This document shows positions 22,709 through 31,178 of a DNA stretch of 34,611 bases, piece by piece (the first letter of the stretch is position 1; every line of letters begins with the position of its first letter). The notes beneath the pieces are model-generated. The model was given only the letters and a program-made list of their open reading frames with translations, did no database searches and was not told the DNA's origin. The stretch is from an uncultured Lachnospiraceae bacterium (GTDB taxonomy: Bacteria > Bacillota > Clostridia > Lachnospirales > Lachnospiraceae), in contig CAMWBY010000027.1 of the NCBI GenBank assembly GCA_947172645.1, positions 1 to 34,611 on the forward strand. The letters are read 5' to 3'. Made by a program: the position numbers and the translations under genes.

Positions 22709-23281
22709 ATGAATGCTGATTTTCTTTTAATCCAGAGAATGAAGCGGGGCGAAGAGGATGCTTTTGATATATTTGTCCGCAAATATTATGAATCTATTTT
22801 AAATTATTGCCGTTACCGCTGCTTTGACGCCGGATATGCGGAAGATTTGGCGCAGGAAACTTTTGTCTGTTTTTTTAAGAATCTTTCGTACTATCGGTTC
22901 CAGGGGAAAACTCTGAATTATCTGTATACGGTTGCGGGAAACCTGTGCAAAGATTTTTATAGGAAGAAAATGGACATCCCTACGGCACAGGAAGAGCTGT
23001 CGGGACATAGCATTGCGAATCCGATAGAAGCGGCGATGGAGCGCATGTCTGTGGAGGAGGCGGTCAGGTCCCTTCCGCAGGAGCAGCAGGAGGTTGTCAT
23101 CCTGCATTATTTTCAGGGCATGAAACTCCGGGAAACGGCGGAAATATTGCAGGTCGGGCTGCCTTTGGTAAAGTACAGGCTGAGGCAGGCGAAAGCAGGA
23201 TTGGCACGGTTTATGGGGAAGGAGGAAGCATATGGAGACAGAAAAAAGAATCCAGGCATATGTGGAACAGACGTGGATTAA
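22709..23281 (+). CDS. ECF-type RNA polymerase sigma factor
   Basis: The predicted protein has 190 residues. Region 2 (about 5-80: AFDIFVRKYYESILNYCRYR, then AEDLAQETFVCFF) recognises the -10 element. Region 4 (about 115-170: LPQEQQEVVILHYFQGMKLR, then ETAEILQVGLPLVKYRLRQA) recognises the -35. The ATG at 22709 follows AAAGGGA. The 3' end overlaps the next gene by 50 bases, an unusually long overlap implying coupled expression. The overlapping membrane gene takes the place of an anti-sigma gene, and an ABC ATPase and permease follow. It may control its own operon in response to antimicrobial or envelope stress, but its target promoters are not obvious here. Confidence 0.9.
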   Translation: MNADFLLIQRMKRGEEDAFDIFVRKYYESILNYCRYRCFDAGYAEDLAQETFVCFFKNLSYYRFQGKTLNYLYTVAGNLCKDFYRKKMDIPTAQEELSGHSIANPIEAAMERMSVEEAVRSLPQEQQEVVILHYFQGMKLRETAEILQVGLPLVKYRLRQAKAGLARFMGKEEAYGDRKKNPGICGTDVD

Positions 23282-23966
23282 GCCTAGTGAGGAAAAAGTT
23301 TTGGATACGGTTCTCAGAGGGAAAGAGGCGTTTTATCTAAGGGAGCAGGAACGGATGCTTACTTACCGGGAATTTTTGTGGGGACAATTTCTGCTTATCC
23401 GTAAGAGATGGTGGCTTATGCAAATAATCTTGCTCCTTCTGGCAGGTACGGTTATGCAGTCCATGCAGATAGAGTATTATGCCAGGCGCAGCATGGGCAT
23501 CGTGGGAGTATTGTTCATAATTCTTATGATTCCGGAAATATGGAAGAACAGGGCCTATCAGAGTATGGAGATAGAGATTTCCGCCTATTATTCCCTGAAC
23601 CGGATTTATGCGGCGCGGATACTTCTTTTTGGCATCGTGGATATCCTGTTTCTTACTGTATTCTGTGCTGTAATGCATGCACAGATGCATTACACGTTGA
23701 CTGAATTGGTCATACAGTTTCTTCTGCCGGCTGCCGTGACGGCCTGCATCTGCTTCGGGATGCTTAGCAGCAGGCGTTTCGTGAGTGAGGGAATTTCGGT
23801 GGTGTTGTGTATCGGGTGGAGCGCAGTGTGGTGGCTGATTACGGTTGACGACCGTATTTATGGACTGGCGGCATTGCCTGTCTGGACTTTTTTGTTAGGG
23901 ATGGCGGTTATTTTGATGGGCGCTGTTGTCTATAAAGCGATTCATCACTGTAGGATGTTTTTTTAA
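23232..23966 (+). CDS. Six-helix membrane protein, possible anti-sigma or ABC partner
   Basis: The protein has 244 residues. Residues 1-58 are a charged cytoplasmic segment resembling short anti-sigma N-termini in length. About six hydrophobic segments follow (near 62-80, 86-104, 127-147, 155-175, 182-202 and 212-235), with a final basic tail. No catalytic motif is visible. The ATG has AAGGAGG upstream and lies 50 bases inside the sigma gene. Position suggests it sequesters the sigma factor or forms part of the downstream ABC system. No family is recognised with confidence. Confidence 0.65.
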   Translation: METEKRIQAYVEQTWIKPSEEKVLDTVLRGKEAFYLREQERMLTYREFLWGQFLLIRKRWWLMQIILLLLAGTVMQSMQIEYYARRSMGIVGVLFIILMIPEIWKNRAYQSMEIEISAYYSLNRIYAARILLFGIVDILFLTVFCAVMHAQMHYTLTELVIQFLLPAAVTACICFGMLSSRRFVSEGISVVLCIGWSAVWWLITVDDRIYGLAALPVWTFLLGMAVILMGAVVYKAIHHCRMFF

Positions 23967-24027
23967 GCGGCTGTTTGTGCCAAACGACACAGGTAAGCCC
24001 TGGTGGCAGGCGTAAATGGGGATATGT

Positions 24028-24047
24028 AGCTTTGTCTTGGCAAAGCT
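24028..24047 (+). other. Intercistronic hairpin before the ABC ATPase gene
   Basis: AGCTTTG (24028-24034) pairs exactly with CAAAGCT (24041-24047) around TCTTGG, with weaker flanking complementarity (TGCCA near 23978 and TGGCA near 24003). No T tract follows, so it is likely a processing or attenuating element rather than a full terminator. Confidence 0.4.
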
Positions 24048-24107
24048 GTCGCCTTTTCACGATAAATTGTCCGGAAATAGGAATCGGGCGGATTGGAGAT
24101 ATGAGAA

Positions 24108-24995
24108 ATGGAATTGGGTATTCATAACCTGACGAAGACATTTGGGAATTTTACGGCAGTGGACCGACTGGATGTTGTGATGCATCATGGCGTCTATGGG
24201 CTTCTGGGGGTAAACGGCGCGGGGAAGACAACGCTTATGCGCATGATTTGCACGCTGCTTCGCCCCACGGAAGGAAATATTACGTACAATGGCAAGGACA
24301 TTATAGCGATGGACGGAGAATACAGGAAAATACTGGGGTATCTTCCCCAGGAATTCGGATTTTACCCGGAATTTTCCGTGGAAGATTATCTTCTTTATAT
24401 CGCGTCTATCAAGGGCCTTGCCCCAGCGGTGGCTAAAAAGAGAGTGAGGGAGCTGATTGGAAAGGTAGGACTGGCCAAATCAGCCAATAAGAAAATGAAG
24501 AAACTGTCAGGCGGCATGAAGCGTCGTGCGGGAATTGCACAGGCGATGCTGAATGACCCAAAGATTCTGGTGCTGGATGAACCTACTGCGGGACTCGACC
24601 CGAACGAAAGAATCCGTTTCCGCAACTTAATCAGTGAGATTGCAGAGGACAGGTTGGTGCTTTTGTCCACTCACATTGTGCCGGATGTGGAGTATGTGGC
24701 AAATGAGATTCTTCTGATGCGGGACGGGCAGATTGTGCACCGGGGAACCGCGGATGAACTTATCGGTTCTATGACGGAAAGCGTATGGAAATGTTATGTG
24801 GGAAGGAAAGAAGTATCCCGTTTCGTGAATCGGTATAAGATTTCCAATATCAAGTCAGAGGCGCAAGGCGCGTGGCTGAGGGTCATATCGGAAAGGCAGC
24901 CGTTACCTGACGCGGCAGCGGAGGAAGCGACACTGGAGGATGTATTTTTGTATTATTTCGGAGAAAAGGCGGGTGACGGCGATGCTGCGATATGA
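24108..24995 (+). CDS. ABC transporter ATP-binding protein (antibiotic/peptide export type)
   Basis: The protein has 295 residues. Walker A GVNGAGKT is at 34-41, Q-loop LPQEFGF near 79-85, signature LSGGM at 133-137, Walker B ILVLDEP at 153-159, D-loop GLDP, and H-loop STHIVPD near 193. The C-terminal region (about 215-295) is longer than the minimal domain. It matches CcmA-type exporters that protect against antibiotics or lantibiotics. The permease gene overlaps its end by 14 bases, so the two form a two-protein ABC exporter. The start ATG follows GGAG about 13 bases upstream, a little long. The substrate is unknown. Confidence 0.93.
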   Translation: MELGIHNLTKTFGNFTAVDRLDVVMHHGVYGLLGVNGAGKTTLMRMICTLLRPTEGNITYNGKDIIAMDGEYRKILGYLPQEFGFYPEFSVEDYLLYIASIKGLAPAVAKKRVRELIGKVGLAKSANKKMKKLSGGMKRRAGIAQAMLNDPKILVLDEPTAGLDPNERIRFRNLISEIAEDRLVLLSTHIVPDVEYVANEILLMRDGQIVHRGTADELIGSMTESVWKCYVGRKEVSRFVNRYKISNIKSEAQGAWLRVISERQPLPDAAAEEATLEDVFLYYFGEKAGDGDAAI

Positions 24996-26175
24996 AATGA
25001 AAAAAATATTCGTGAAGCCCATGAACAAAATCATAGTGGTGCTATTGGTATTGATTACATTTGCGATGGGATTCCTGACTATTCGGGATGTACGGTACCT
25101 GGAAGAAAACGGAAGCCGGCTAAACGGCATAGCGGCGGCGGGTCGGCTGAAAGAGGAGAAAAACAGATGGCAGGGGTATCTGACGGAGGATGTGCTGCGC
25201 CGGGCAGCGGAAGAAAACAGTTACATCCATTCTGCCTCGCAGGATGCGGATGAGGGATACCAGAAGCGGCAGGGACTGACGGATATTAGGGAGTTGTTCA
25301 ATGTAGCTTTCTGCGATTACGGGGATTATGATTACTATAAGGCGGACAGTATTGCTCCTGAGGAAGCGACAGGGCTTTATGGGCGCAGAATCGCCCAACT
25401 TGAAGAATGGTTGAACGCCGATGAAGACCATTTGTCCGATGCGGAGAAGGATTTTCTGACAGGGCAGTATGAGAAACTGGAAACGCCTTTTTACTATGAG
25501 TATGCGGACGGTTGGACTGCCCTGATGGATTCGCAGTATCTGCCGACCATTATGATTATTTTAGTGGTATTGGCGGGATTTTTGGTTGCGGGTATTTTTT
25601 CGGATGAATTTCTGCTGAAGGCGGATGCGGTTTTCTTTTCCTCCAAATTGGGGAGAAACAGGGCAGTCCGCGCGAAGATAGGGGCGGGCGTCCTTTCGGT
25701 GACGGCTATTTATTGGGGGATTATCCTGTTATATTCGCTGCTTGTGCTGTGTGCGCTGGGATTTGGCGGAGCAGAGTGCCCGATTCAGTCCAGATATGCA
25801 AACTGGGACAGTATTTATAATTTTACCTACTTGCAAGATTATCTTTTTACTGCAATAGGGGGATACGCAGGATGTTTGTTTATCTTAATGTTCGCCATGT
25901 TTTTGTCGGCGAAATTACGTTCTACAGTGATTGCGGCGGCGGTTCCTTTTGCCCTATCCTGCGTGCCGATGTTCCTGGGAAGAATTTCTTTGCTGTCGGG
26001 TGTGATGACGCTTTTTCCTGACCAACTTCTCAGGATGAACAAAAGCCTGGATGCGATTGTCCTGTATCAGGTTGGCGGCAGGGTTGTGGGGTATCTTGTG
26101 CTGCTTGTGCCGGTTTATTTCGTGCTTTGCTTTATTTTGGCGCCTGTTCTGTATGGAGCGTACAGGCGGGCATAG
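24982..26175 (+). CDS. ABC transporter permease of the sigma-factor operon
   Basis: The predicted protein has 397 residues. A first membrane helix (IIVVLLVLITFAMGFLTI) is followed by a long extracytoplasmic domain (about residues 35-175) rich in acidic and aromatic residues. A five-helix C-terminal membrane part (about 180-397) follows. This layout fits ABC-2-type export permeases. The ATG at 24982 is chosen because the 24940 frame start lies inside the ATPase gene without a ribosome site. It is translated in overlap with the ATPase. A likely role is export of, or resistance to, a membrane-active compound. Confidence 0.82.
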   Translation: MLRYEMKKIFVKPMNKIIVVLLVLITFAMGFLTIRDVRYLEENGSRLNGIAAAGRLKEEKNRWQGYLTEDVLRRAAEENSYIHSASQDADEGYQKRQGLTDIRELFNVAFCDYGDYDYYKADSIAPEEATGLYGRRIAQLEEWLNADEDHLSDAEKDFLTGQYEKLETPFYYEYADGWTALMDSQYLPTIMIILVVLAGFLVAGIFSDEFLLKADAVFFSSKLGRNRAVRAKIGAGVLSVTAIYWGIILLYSLLVLCALGFGGAECPIQSRYANWDSIYNFTYLQDYLFTAIGGYAGCLFILMFAMFLSAKLRSTVIAAAVPFALSCVPMFLGRISLLSGVMTLFPDQLLRMNKSLDAIVLYQVGGRVVGYLVLLVPVYFVLCFILAPVLYGAYRRA

Positions 26176-26384
26176 CGATGCAGTCAAGGACTCTGTCATT
26201 AGGCGATGGGGGATTTAGCTTTCGTAGCATTGGTCCAGTGTTTGCCCGGCGGTTATTTAGCCTATTGCACGCAGGAATAAACATGTTTACAGCTATCCTC
26301 AAGATATGCTATGGTATGTATATAAAAGGGTGTTTCTATTCCACGGAAAAGAAAAATATCATAGGGCAAAGGAGAACGGCGGAT

Positions 26385-27647
26385 ATGGATAATTTTTTTG
26401 AGCAGGTGAGGAAACGGGCGGCAGATTACCCGGAGTTGTTGGCAATATTTGAAAACTGCTATATGAATACACTGAATACGACAATCAGAGAGCAGGGAGA
26501 CGGTACTGTACATGTGATTACCGGGGATATTCCGGCGATGTGGCTGAGGGATTCGACGGCACAGGTGCGCCCCTATATTTTCTGGGCGAAGGAAGATGAC
26601 AAGATTAGAGAGATGATTGCAGGGGTGGTCAAGAGGCAGTTTAAATATATTTGCATTGACGAATATGCGAACGCTTTTAACGAACAGGATAACGGGGCAT
26701 GCTGGGAGAAGGACGACCCCAACCAGAATCCCTGGGTATGGGAGCGGAAATTCGAGGTGGATTCCCTGTGCTATCCTGTACAGCTTGCGTATCTACTCTG
26801 GAAGAACACGGGATGTACGTCCCAATTTGACGACAACTTCCATAAAGGTGTGGAGAAGATATTTACCGTATTCCGTACAGAGCAGTTCCATGAGGAGAAG
26901 TCGGAATATAGATTCAGGCGTCAGAACGCATTTTTCAGGGATACCTTATCCAGGGATGGGAAAGGCGCCCTTGTGAAGTCCGGGACAGGACTGATTTGGT
27001 CAGGATTCCGCCCCAGTGACGACGCATGTACCTATGGATATTTAATCCCATCCAATATGTTCGTGGTGGTCATCATGGGATATCTGGAAGAACTGGCAAA
27101 AGAGTTGTTCCACGACGAACAGTTGGAGAAGGATGCAAAGCTCTTAAAAGAGCAGGTGCGGGAGGCGGTTGAGAAAGAAGGAAGAGCCGACACGGAAGAA
27201 TTTGGCATGGTTTATGCATATGAGACCGACGGGTATGGTATGTATAACCTGATGGATGACGCCAATGTGCCGAGTCTTCTTGGCATGGAATACCTGGGGT
27301 ATCACGGCGACAAGGAGACGATGGAGAACACAAGAAAATTCCTGTTGAGCGATGGAAACCCATATTATTTTAAGGGGACGAAGGCGGCAGGCATTGGAAG
27401 CGCACACACTCGCTCCGGCTATATCTGGCATATCGCGATGGCAATCCAGGGACTGACGAGCGATTCCAGGGAGGAAAAACTAAAGATACTTAAGAATATG
27501 GTAGCCACTACAGGCGGCAAAGGCGTGATGCATGAAGGATTCCTCTGCGACGATGACAGCATATTCACCAGAGAATGGTTTTCTTGGGCCAATGCGATGT
27601 ATGTGGAATTGTTCTTAGATTATTTGGGATATAAGTTGGAAAGATAA
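26385..27647 (+). CDS. GH125 exo-alpha-1,6-mannosidase
   Basis: The predicted protein has 420 residues. The family's hallmark GDIPAMWLRDSTAQVRPY lies at residues 47-64, with further conserved blocks DEYANAFNE, WVWERKFEVDSLCYP and TGLIWSGFRPSDDACTYGYL, and SAHTRSGYIWHIAMA near the end. Characterised GH125 enzymes are inverting exo-alpha-1,6-mannosidases that trim N-glycan-type mannosides. There is no signal peptide, so it should act on imported oligosaccharide inside the cell. The ATG at 26385 is supported by AAAGGAG ten bases upstream; the longer frame starting at 26127 runs into the permease gene. A weak promoter (TTTACA 26286-26291, TATGGT 26310-26315) precedes it, and a strong terminator follows. 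Confidence 0.93.
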   Translation: MDNFFEQVRKRAADYPELLAIFENCYMNTLNTTIREQGDGTVHVITGDIPAMWLRDSTAQVRPYIFWAKEDDKIREMIAGVVKRQFKYICIDEYANAFNEQDNGACWEKDDPNQNPWVWERKFEVDSLCYPVQLAYLLWKNTGCTSQFDDNFHKGVEKIFTVFRTEQFHEEKSEYRFRRQNAFFRDTLSRDGKGALVKSGTGLIWSGFRPSDDACTYGYLIPSNMFVVVIMGYLEELAKELFHDEQLEKDAKLLKEQVREAVEKEGRADTEEFGMVYAYETDGYGMYNLMDDANVPSLLGMEYLGYHGDKETMENTRKFLLSDGNPYYFKGTKAAGIGSAHTRSGYIWHIAMAIQGLTSDSREEKLKILKNMVATTGGKGVMHEGFLCDDDSIFTREWFSWANAMYVELFLDYLGYKLER

Positions 27648-27661
27648 TAGGCTCAAAGATA

Positions 27662-27702
27662 AATACCGGGGAGAACTGTGAAAGGTTTTCCCTGGTATTT
27701 TT
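27662..27702 (+). terminator. Terminator between mannosidase and defence operon
   Basis: AATACCGGGGA (27662-27672) pairs with TCCCTGGTATT (27689-27699), 11 pairs with one G-U, and a T run follows to 27702. It sits 15 bases after the GH125 stop and 15 before the convergent HEPN-like stop, so it may serve both directions. Confidence 0.8.
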
Positions 27703-27716
27703 ATGAAATCCGGCTT

Positions 27717-28619
27717 TTACCAAATATCAGAAAGTTTCTTAATTGAAATGAATGTACCATGTTCGTTTAAATAATTCATTTCATCTTCGACTTGTACTTG
27801 CAGCGCCTGTTTTTTCTCGGTCTCAAGAGTATCAAGATAGAGATAAAGCTTGTCCACAAAATACTCATCCGGAATATTTATGGTACTTTCAAAAGAATTT
27901 CGCAGATACTCAGAATGCAGTTGTAACATAGCGAAAAAGTATGCGACAACAAAAATACCTGAAGTATCATCAGTTACAATTTCAGGAGTGGCTGCCGATA
28001 AAACATAACTTATATCACAAGGCGATATCTTTATCTCTCTTATTAAGTCGAAAATAAATTCACCGCTTGTTTTGGCATTGAATTCGCTGTTATTTTTAAA
28101 AAAATTCACCAATTCCGTTTGAATGATGTGAACTATATTTTGTTCGTTGGCTTTTGATATTTTTTGAGCTTGCCCAAGAATGTCTAAATAAATTCTTTCT
28201 GAATCGCTCTTATCATATTGGATAAAGCCGCTCGCATGAGCGCAGTTGTCCCTTTTATCTACGAATTCTTTTATAGCTTTCTTTTTATTTGCATGCCATG
28301 AGTGAACACTCAGGTATTGTTCAATCATCGTCTTTTCCGGAATGGTAGATGCATCAAAAATATTTTTTATATCATTGAAATTTGCATTCGACTTACACAA
28401 TCCCTGCACTTTACAAAAGTCAAATTGTTTTAACGCCCAAAATTCTTTGTACAAGAATGACATAAAAAGCATGTGAAAAGCCATTAAAGCAAATTGATGC
28501 TTACCCCTATCGCAATTCTCATGAAAGCTATCCATCAAATATTGGCGGTATGCATTATTTTCCTCGTTTGCGAAATCAATCGGTAGATACATATTTAATT
28601 TATCTATGTAGTCATTCAT
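27717..28619 (-). CDS. HEPN-like protein encoded in a restriction operon
   Basis: The predicted protein has 300 residues, is soluble, mostly helical and of unfamiliar family. The segment KEFVDKRDNCAHASGF holds R123-D-N-C-A-H128, matching the R-x4-6-H signature of HEPN ribonuclease/toxin domains, and preceding helices (AFHMLFMSFLYKEFWALKQF) fit an all-alpha fold. The C-terminal half (about 150-300) is helical without known motifs. The ATG at 28619 is preferred: AAGGTGATTTT precedes it, while the 28634 start lies across that site. It is the last gene of the restriction operon, 27 bases after HsdMS. It could be an RNase acting as back-up abortive defence, but activity is inferred from a six-residue motif only. 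Confidence 0.55.
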   Translation of the reverse strand: MNDYIDKLNMYLPIDFANEENNAYRQYLMDSFHENCDRGKHQFALMAFHMLFMSFLYKEFWALKQFDFCKVQGLCKSNANFNDIKNIFDASTIPEKTMIEQYLSVHSWHANKKKAIKEFVDKRDNCAHASGFIQYDKSDSERIYLDILGQAQKISKANEQNIVHIIQTELVNFFKNNSEFNAKTSGEFIFDLIREIKISPCDISYVLSAATPEIVTDDTSGIFVVAYFFAMLQLHSEYLRNSFESTINIPDEYFVDKLYLYLDTLETEKKQALQVQVEDEMNYLNEHGTFISIKKLSDIW

Positions 28620-28646
28620 AAAATCACCTTGCAATACGATATGTAT

Positions 28647-31160
28647 TTATAAACTTACCCAAACTTCATTAATCTTATCTTTTATTTTTTGCTCGAAGAT
28701 TTTTATAAGCATCTTATTCTGCTTTATGACAGACATCTCTTCCTTGAGTTGAGTAACAAGTTGCTTTTGTGCTTCAATTGGTGGAAGTTGGATTTTGGTT
28801 TGTGCCAACATCTCTCCGTTAAAGTTGGTCTGGTTTACCGCTTGTCGTGAGTTTCTCATAAAATATCCTGTTTCCCGCAAATTATTTATTGCACACCAGA
28901 CAAACATATTATCGGCAATGGATGCATCTTTATTTGTCAAAGACAGTAAGAAAGAAGCATTAATATATTCGTCGTCTGTTTCCAGGAATAGTGCGGTTTT
29001 CCCAACATGTGTAGGAGCGTTCCTCCAATTAAACAACAGTGTGTCTGGTTTTAAAATATATTTGTGATATTTGTCTTCATACTTAATTTTTCTAATTTTG
29101 CTTAAATCTAACGAACCGTCCAAACCTACTTCTGCTGTAGACACAATTTTTATACCGTTTTCATCTTCATTTTGAGGAATAGAAACCGTTACACCATAGC
29201 TTATATCATATAAGTCTCCAATATTGTAAACAGTCCAACCGGCGTCAGGCTTAATAGTGGGCTTATAATTATCCACAACCTGTTTTGCACCGTCAACAAT
29301 TTTTTGATAGCTTTCAAGCTCGGCAGCAATTTCCTTTTGAACAGGAATCGGCGGCATAGGTATTGACAGGCTTTTGATTATCGATTGAGAAATATTTGGC
29401 TGCGCTCCGCCGTTAGAAAGGCTTATCAAATAGTCACGCTTCGCTTTTAGTAAATAATATAAAAACTCCGGTATGAATTTATCGTTCGGCAGCACTGCAC
29501 AAACCGCTTGGTTTGTACTGCAAGGAACTTTTAATATGCCCACTTGTCCGGCAGTCGCACCATACATAGCTATAACGACTGTATTTTCCGGGAAAATTTT
29601 CGCCGATGAATTCTCAAGTGCTTTTTCGGTTATTTTCACTTCTGTTTGATAAATATGGCCAAGAGATACTTCTCCACTTTTAAGCCAATTAATTGTTCCG
29701 TTTTTGTAGTACTCTTCCACATTGCTTTTCGGAGTGCCACCTGATGACGTGATGCAAACGTCGCCAAGTTTTACGATGGGCCAACTACTGCTAAGCATTA
29801 CCGTTTCTTTGTAGCGTTCTCCGACAAGAATATAATCTTGCTCCGCAATCTTTTGTTTGTCGGCAAGTTGGGCGAGCGGACTGCCTGATATGTCTTCATT
29901 ATTTTGATAAGCCTTTATGATATCAATAATATCTGGAATATCATTTTGCCTGATTTCTCGGCGTTGTGCACCTAAATCAAAACCATCGTTATTCATTTTT
30001 ACAAATAATACATCGTCTTTTTGTCTCGCGATAGCTTTATCTATCAAGAGTACGCTTGTTTTGACACCGCTGTATGGATTAAAAATACCGGCAGGCAGGG
30101 AAATAACAGCATAGAGAAGTTTTTCGTCAACTAAATATTTACGAAGTTCTTTATAGGCATTTGCAGACTGAAAGACAATGCCTTCCGGAACGATAATACC
30201 GGCCCGTCCATTTGGAGATAAATGCTCTGCAATATAGTCAACGAAAAGTATTTCACTGCGTTTAACAGTAGGCACCCTGAAACGGTTATGAGGGTTAATT
30301 CCCCCTTTAGGCGTCATAAACGGAGGATTGGCAAGGATTACATCAAACTGCTCATCCCAACGGTCTAAGCTTGTAAGAGTATCGTATTCGAATATTCTTG
30401 GCTTAGAGAAATGATGAAGATACATATTCACTCGCGACAAGCGCACCATATCCTGTGAAATATCATATCCCTCAAAGTTTTGCATCATTTTCTTTTTTTC
30501 GTCAGGGGTAAGCGAAATATGTCCGTCCTTATCAAGATTATGGTTTAAAATATATTTGTAAGCAGATATTAAAAATCCGGCTGTTCCGCATGCAGGGTCA
30601 AGAATCCGGTCGGTTTTTGTGGGCTGAACGATTTCAACAATCATATCAATAATGTGTCTTGGCGTTCTGAATTGTCCGGCATCGCCTTGTGAATTCATAA
30701 TGCTAAGAAGCATCTCAAAAGCTTCACCCAAATCTTCACTGGTTTGGCTGTTATATGTAAAGTCATTGATTTCTTTCAAGAAAAGATTAATGGTTTCTGT
30801 ATCCCGGAAAGGAATGTATGCATTGCGAAACACATCGCGAAAGAAATCAGGAAGATTAGGATTGCGCTGCATTGCTTCAATTCCATCACGGTATAAATCA
30901 GCTCGTTCCTGGCCGCTAACTTGCGGGTTCATTAGATTACTCCAGGCATATTTAGAGTAGTTAACTTTTTCTGTGTCGACAAAAAATTTTCTTTCACCGC
31001 CAAAGAATTCATCTTCAAGAAATTCCTTATCCATGTCGTCCATAAATTTAAACACCATGGCGATAGTAATCTGTTCGACCTGAGACTTTGGGTCAGGAAC
31101 CTTTCCGACAAGAATGTCTCTTAACGTATTTAACTTGTTTTTCATATCAAAACTTAGCAT
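28647..31160 (-). CDS. Type I restriction-modification HsdM-HsdS fusion
   Basis: The protein has 837 residues, combining methyltransferase and specificity subunits usually encoded separately. The N-terminal helical HsdM domain (1-150) is followed by an adenine-N6 methylase core: GQFRTPRHI near 162, SAM motif DPACGTAGF at 188-196 and catalytic NPPF at 278-281. From about residue 455, two target-recognition domains follow. TRD1 is about 460-600, ending in conserved helix PPIPVQKEIAAELESYQKI. TRD2 is about 641-790, ending in PPIEAQKQLVTQLKEEM and a final coiled-coil helix. Each TRD starts with the typical WPIVKLGDV or WTVYNIGDL strand. The start has AAGGG upstream. HsdR precedes it by 18 bases. 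The fusion should fix M:S stoichiometry and yield a bipartite target site. Confidence 0.9.
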   Translation of the reverse strand: MLSFDMKNKLNTLRDILVGKVPDPKSQVEQITIAMVFKFMDDMDKEFLEDEFFGGERKFFVDTEKVNYSKYAWSNLMNPQVSGQERADLYRDGIEAMQRNPNLPDFFRDVFRNAYIPFRDTETINLFLKEINDFTYNSQTSEDLGEAFEMLLSIMNSQGDAGQFRTPRHIIDMIVEIVQPTKTDRILDPACGTAGFLISAYKYILNHNLDKDGHISLTPDEKKKMMQNFEGYDISQDMVRLSRVNMYLHHFSKPRIFEYDTLTSLDRWDEQFDVILANPPFMTPKGGINPHNRFRVPTVKRSEILFVDYIAEHLSPNGRAGIIVPEGIVFQSANAYKELRKYLVDEKLLYAVISLPAGIFNPYSGVKTSVLLIDKAIARQKDDVLFVKMNNDGFDLGAQRREIRQNDIPDIIDIIKAYQNNEDISGSPLAQLADKQKIAEQDYILVGERYKETVMLSSSWPIVKLGDVCITSSGGTPKSNVEEYYKNGTINWLKSGEVSLGHIYQTEVKITEKALENSSAKIFPENTVVIAMYGATAGQVGILKVPCSTNQAVCAVLPNDKFIPEFLYYLLKAKRDYLISLSNGGAQPNISQSIIKSLSIPMPPIPVQKEIAAELESYQKIVDGAKQVVDNYKPTIKPDAGWTVYNIGDLYDISYGVTVSIPQNEDENGIKIVSTAEVGLDGSLDLSKIRKIKYEDKYHKYILKPDTLLFNWRNAPTHVGKTALFLETDDEYINASFLLSLTNKDASIADNMFVWCAINNLRETGYFMRNSRQAVNQTNFNGEMLAQTKIQLPPIEAQKQLVTQLKEEMSVIKQNKMLIKIFEQKIKDKINEVWVSL

Positions 31161-31178
31161 TTTTTATCCCTTCTTGTT

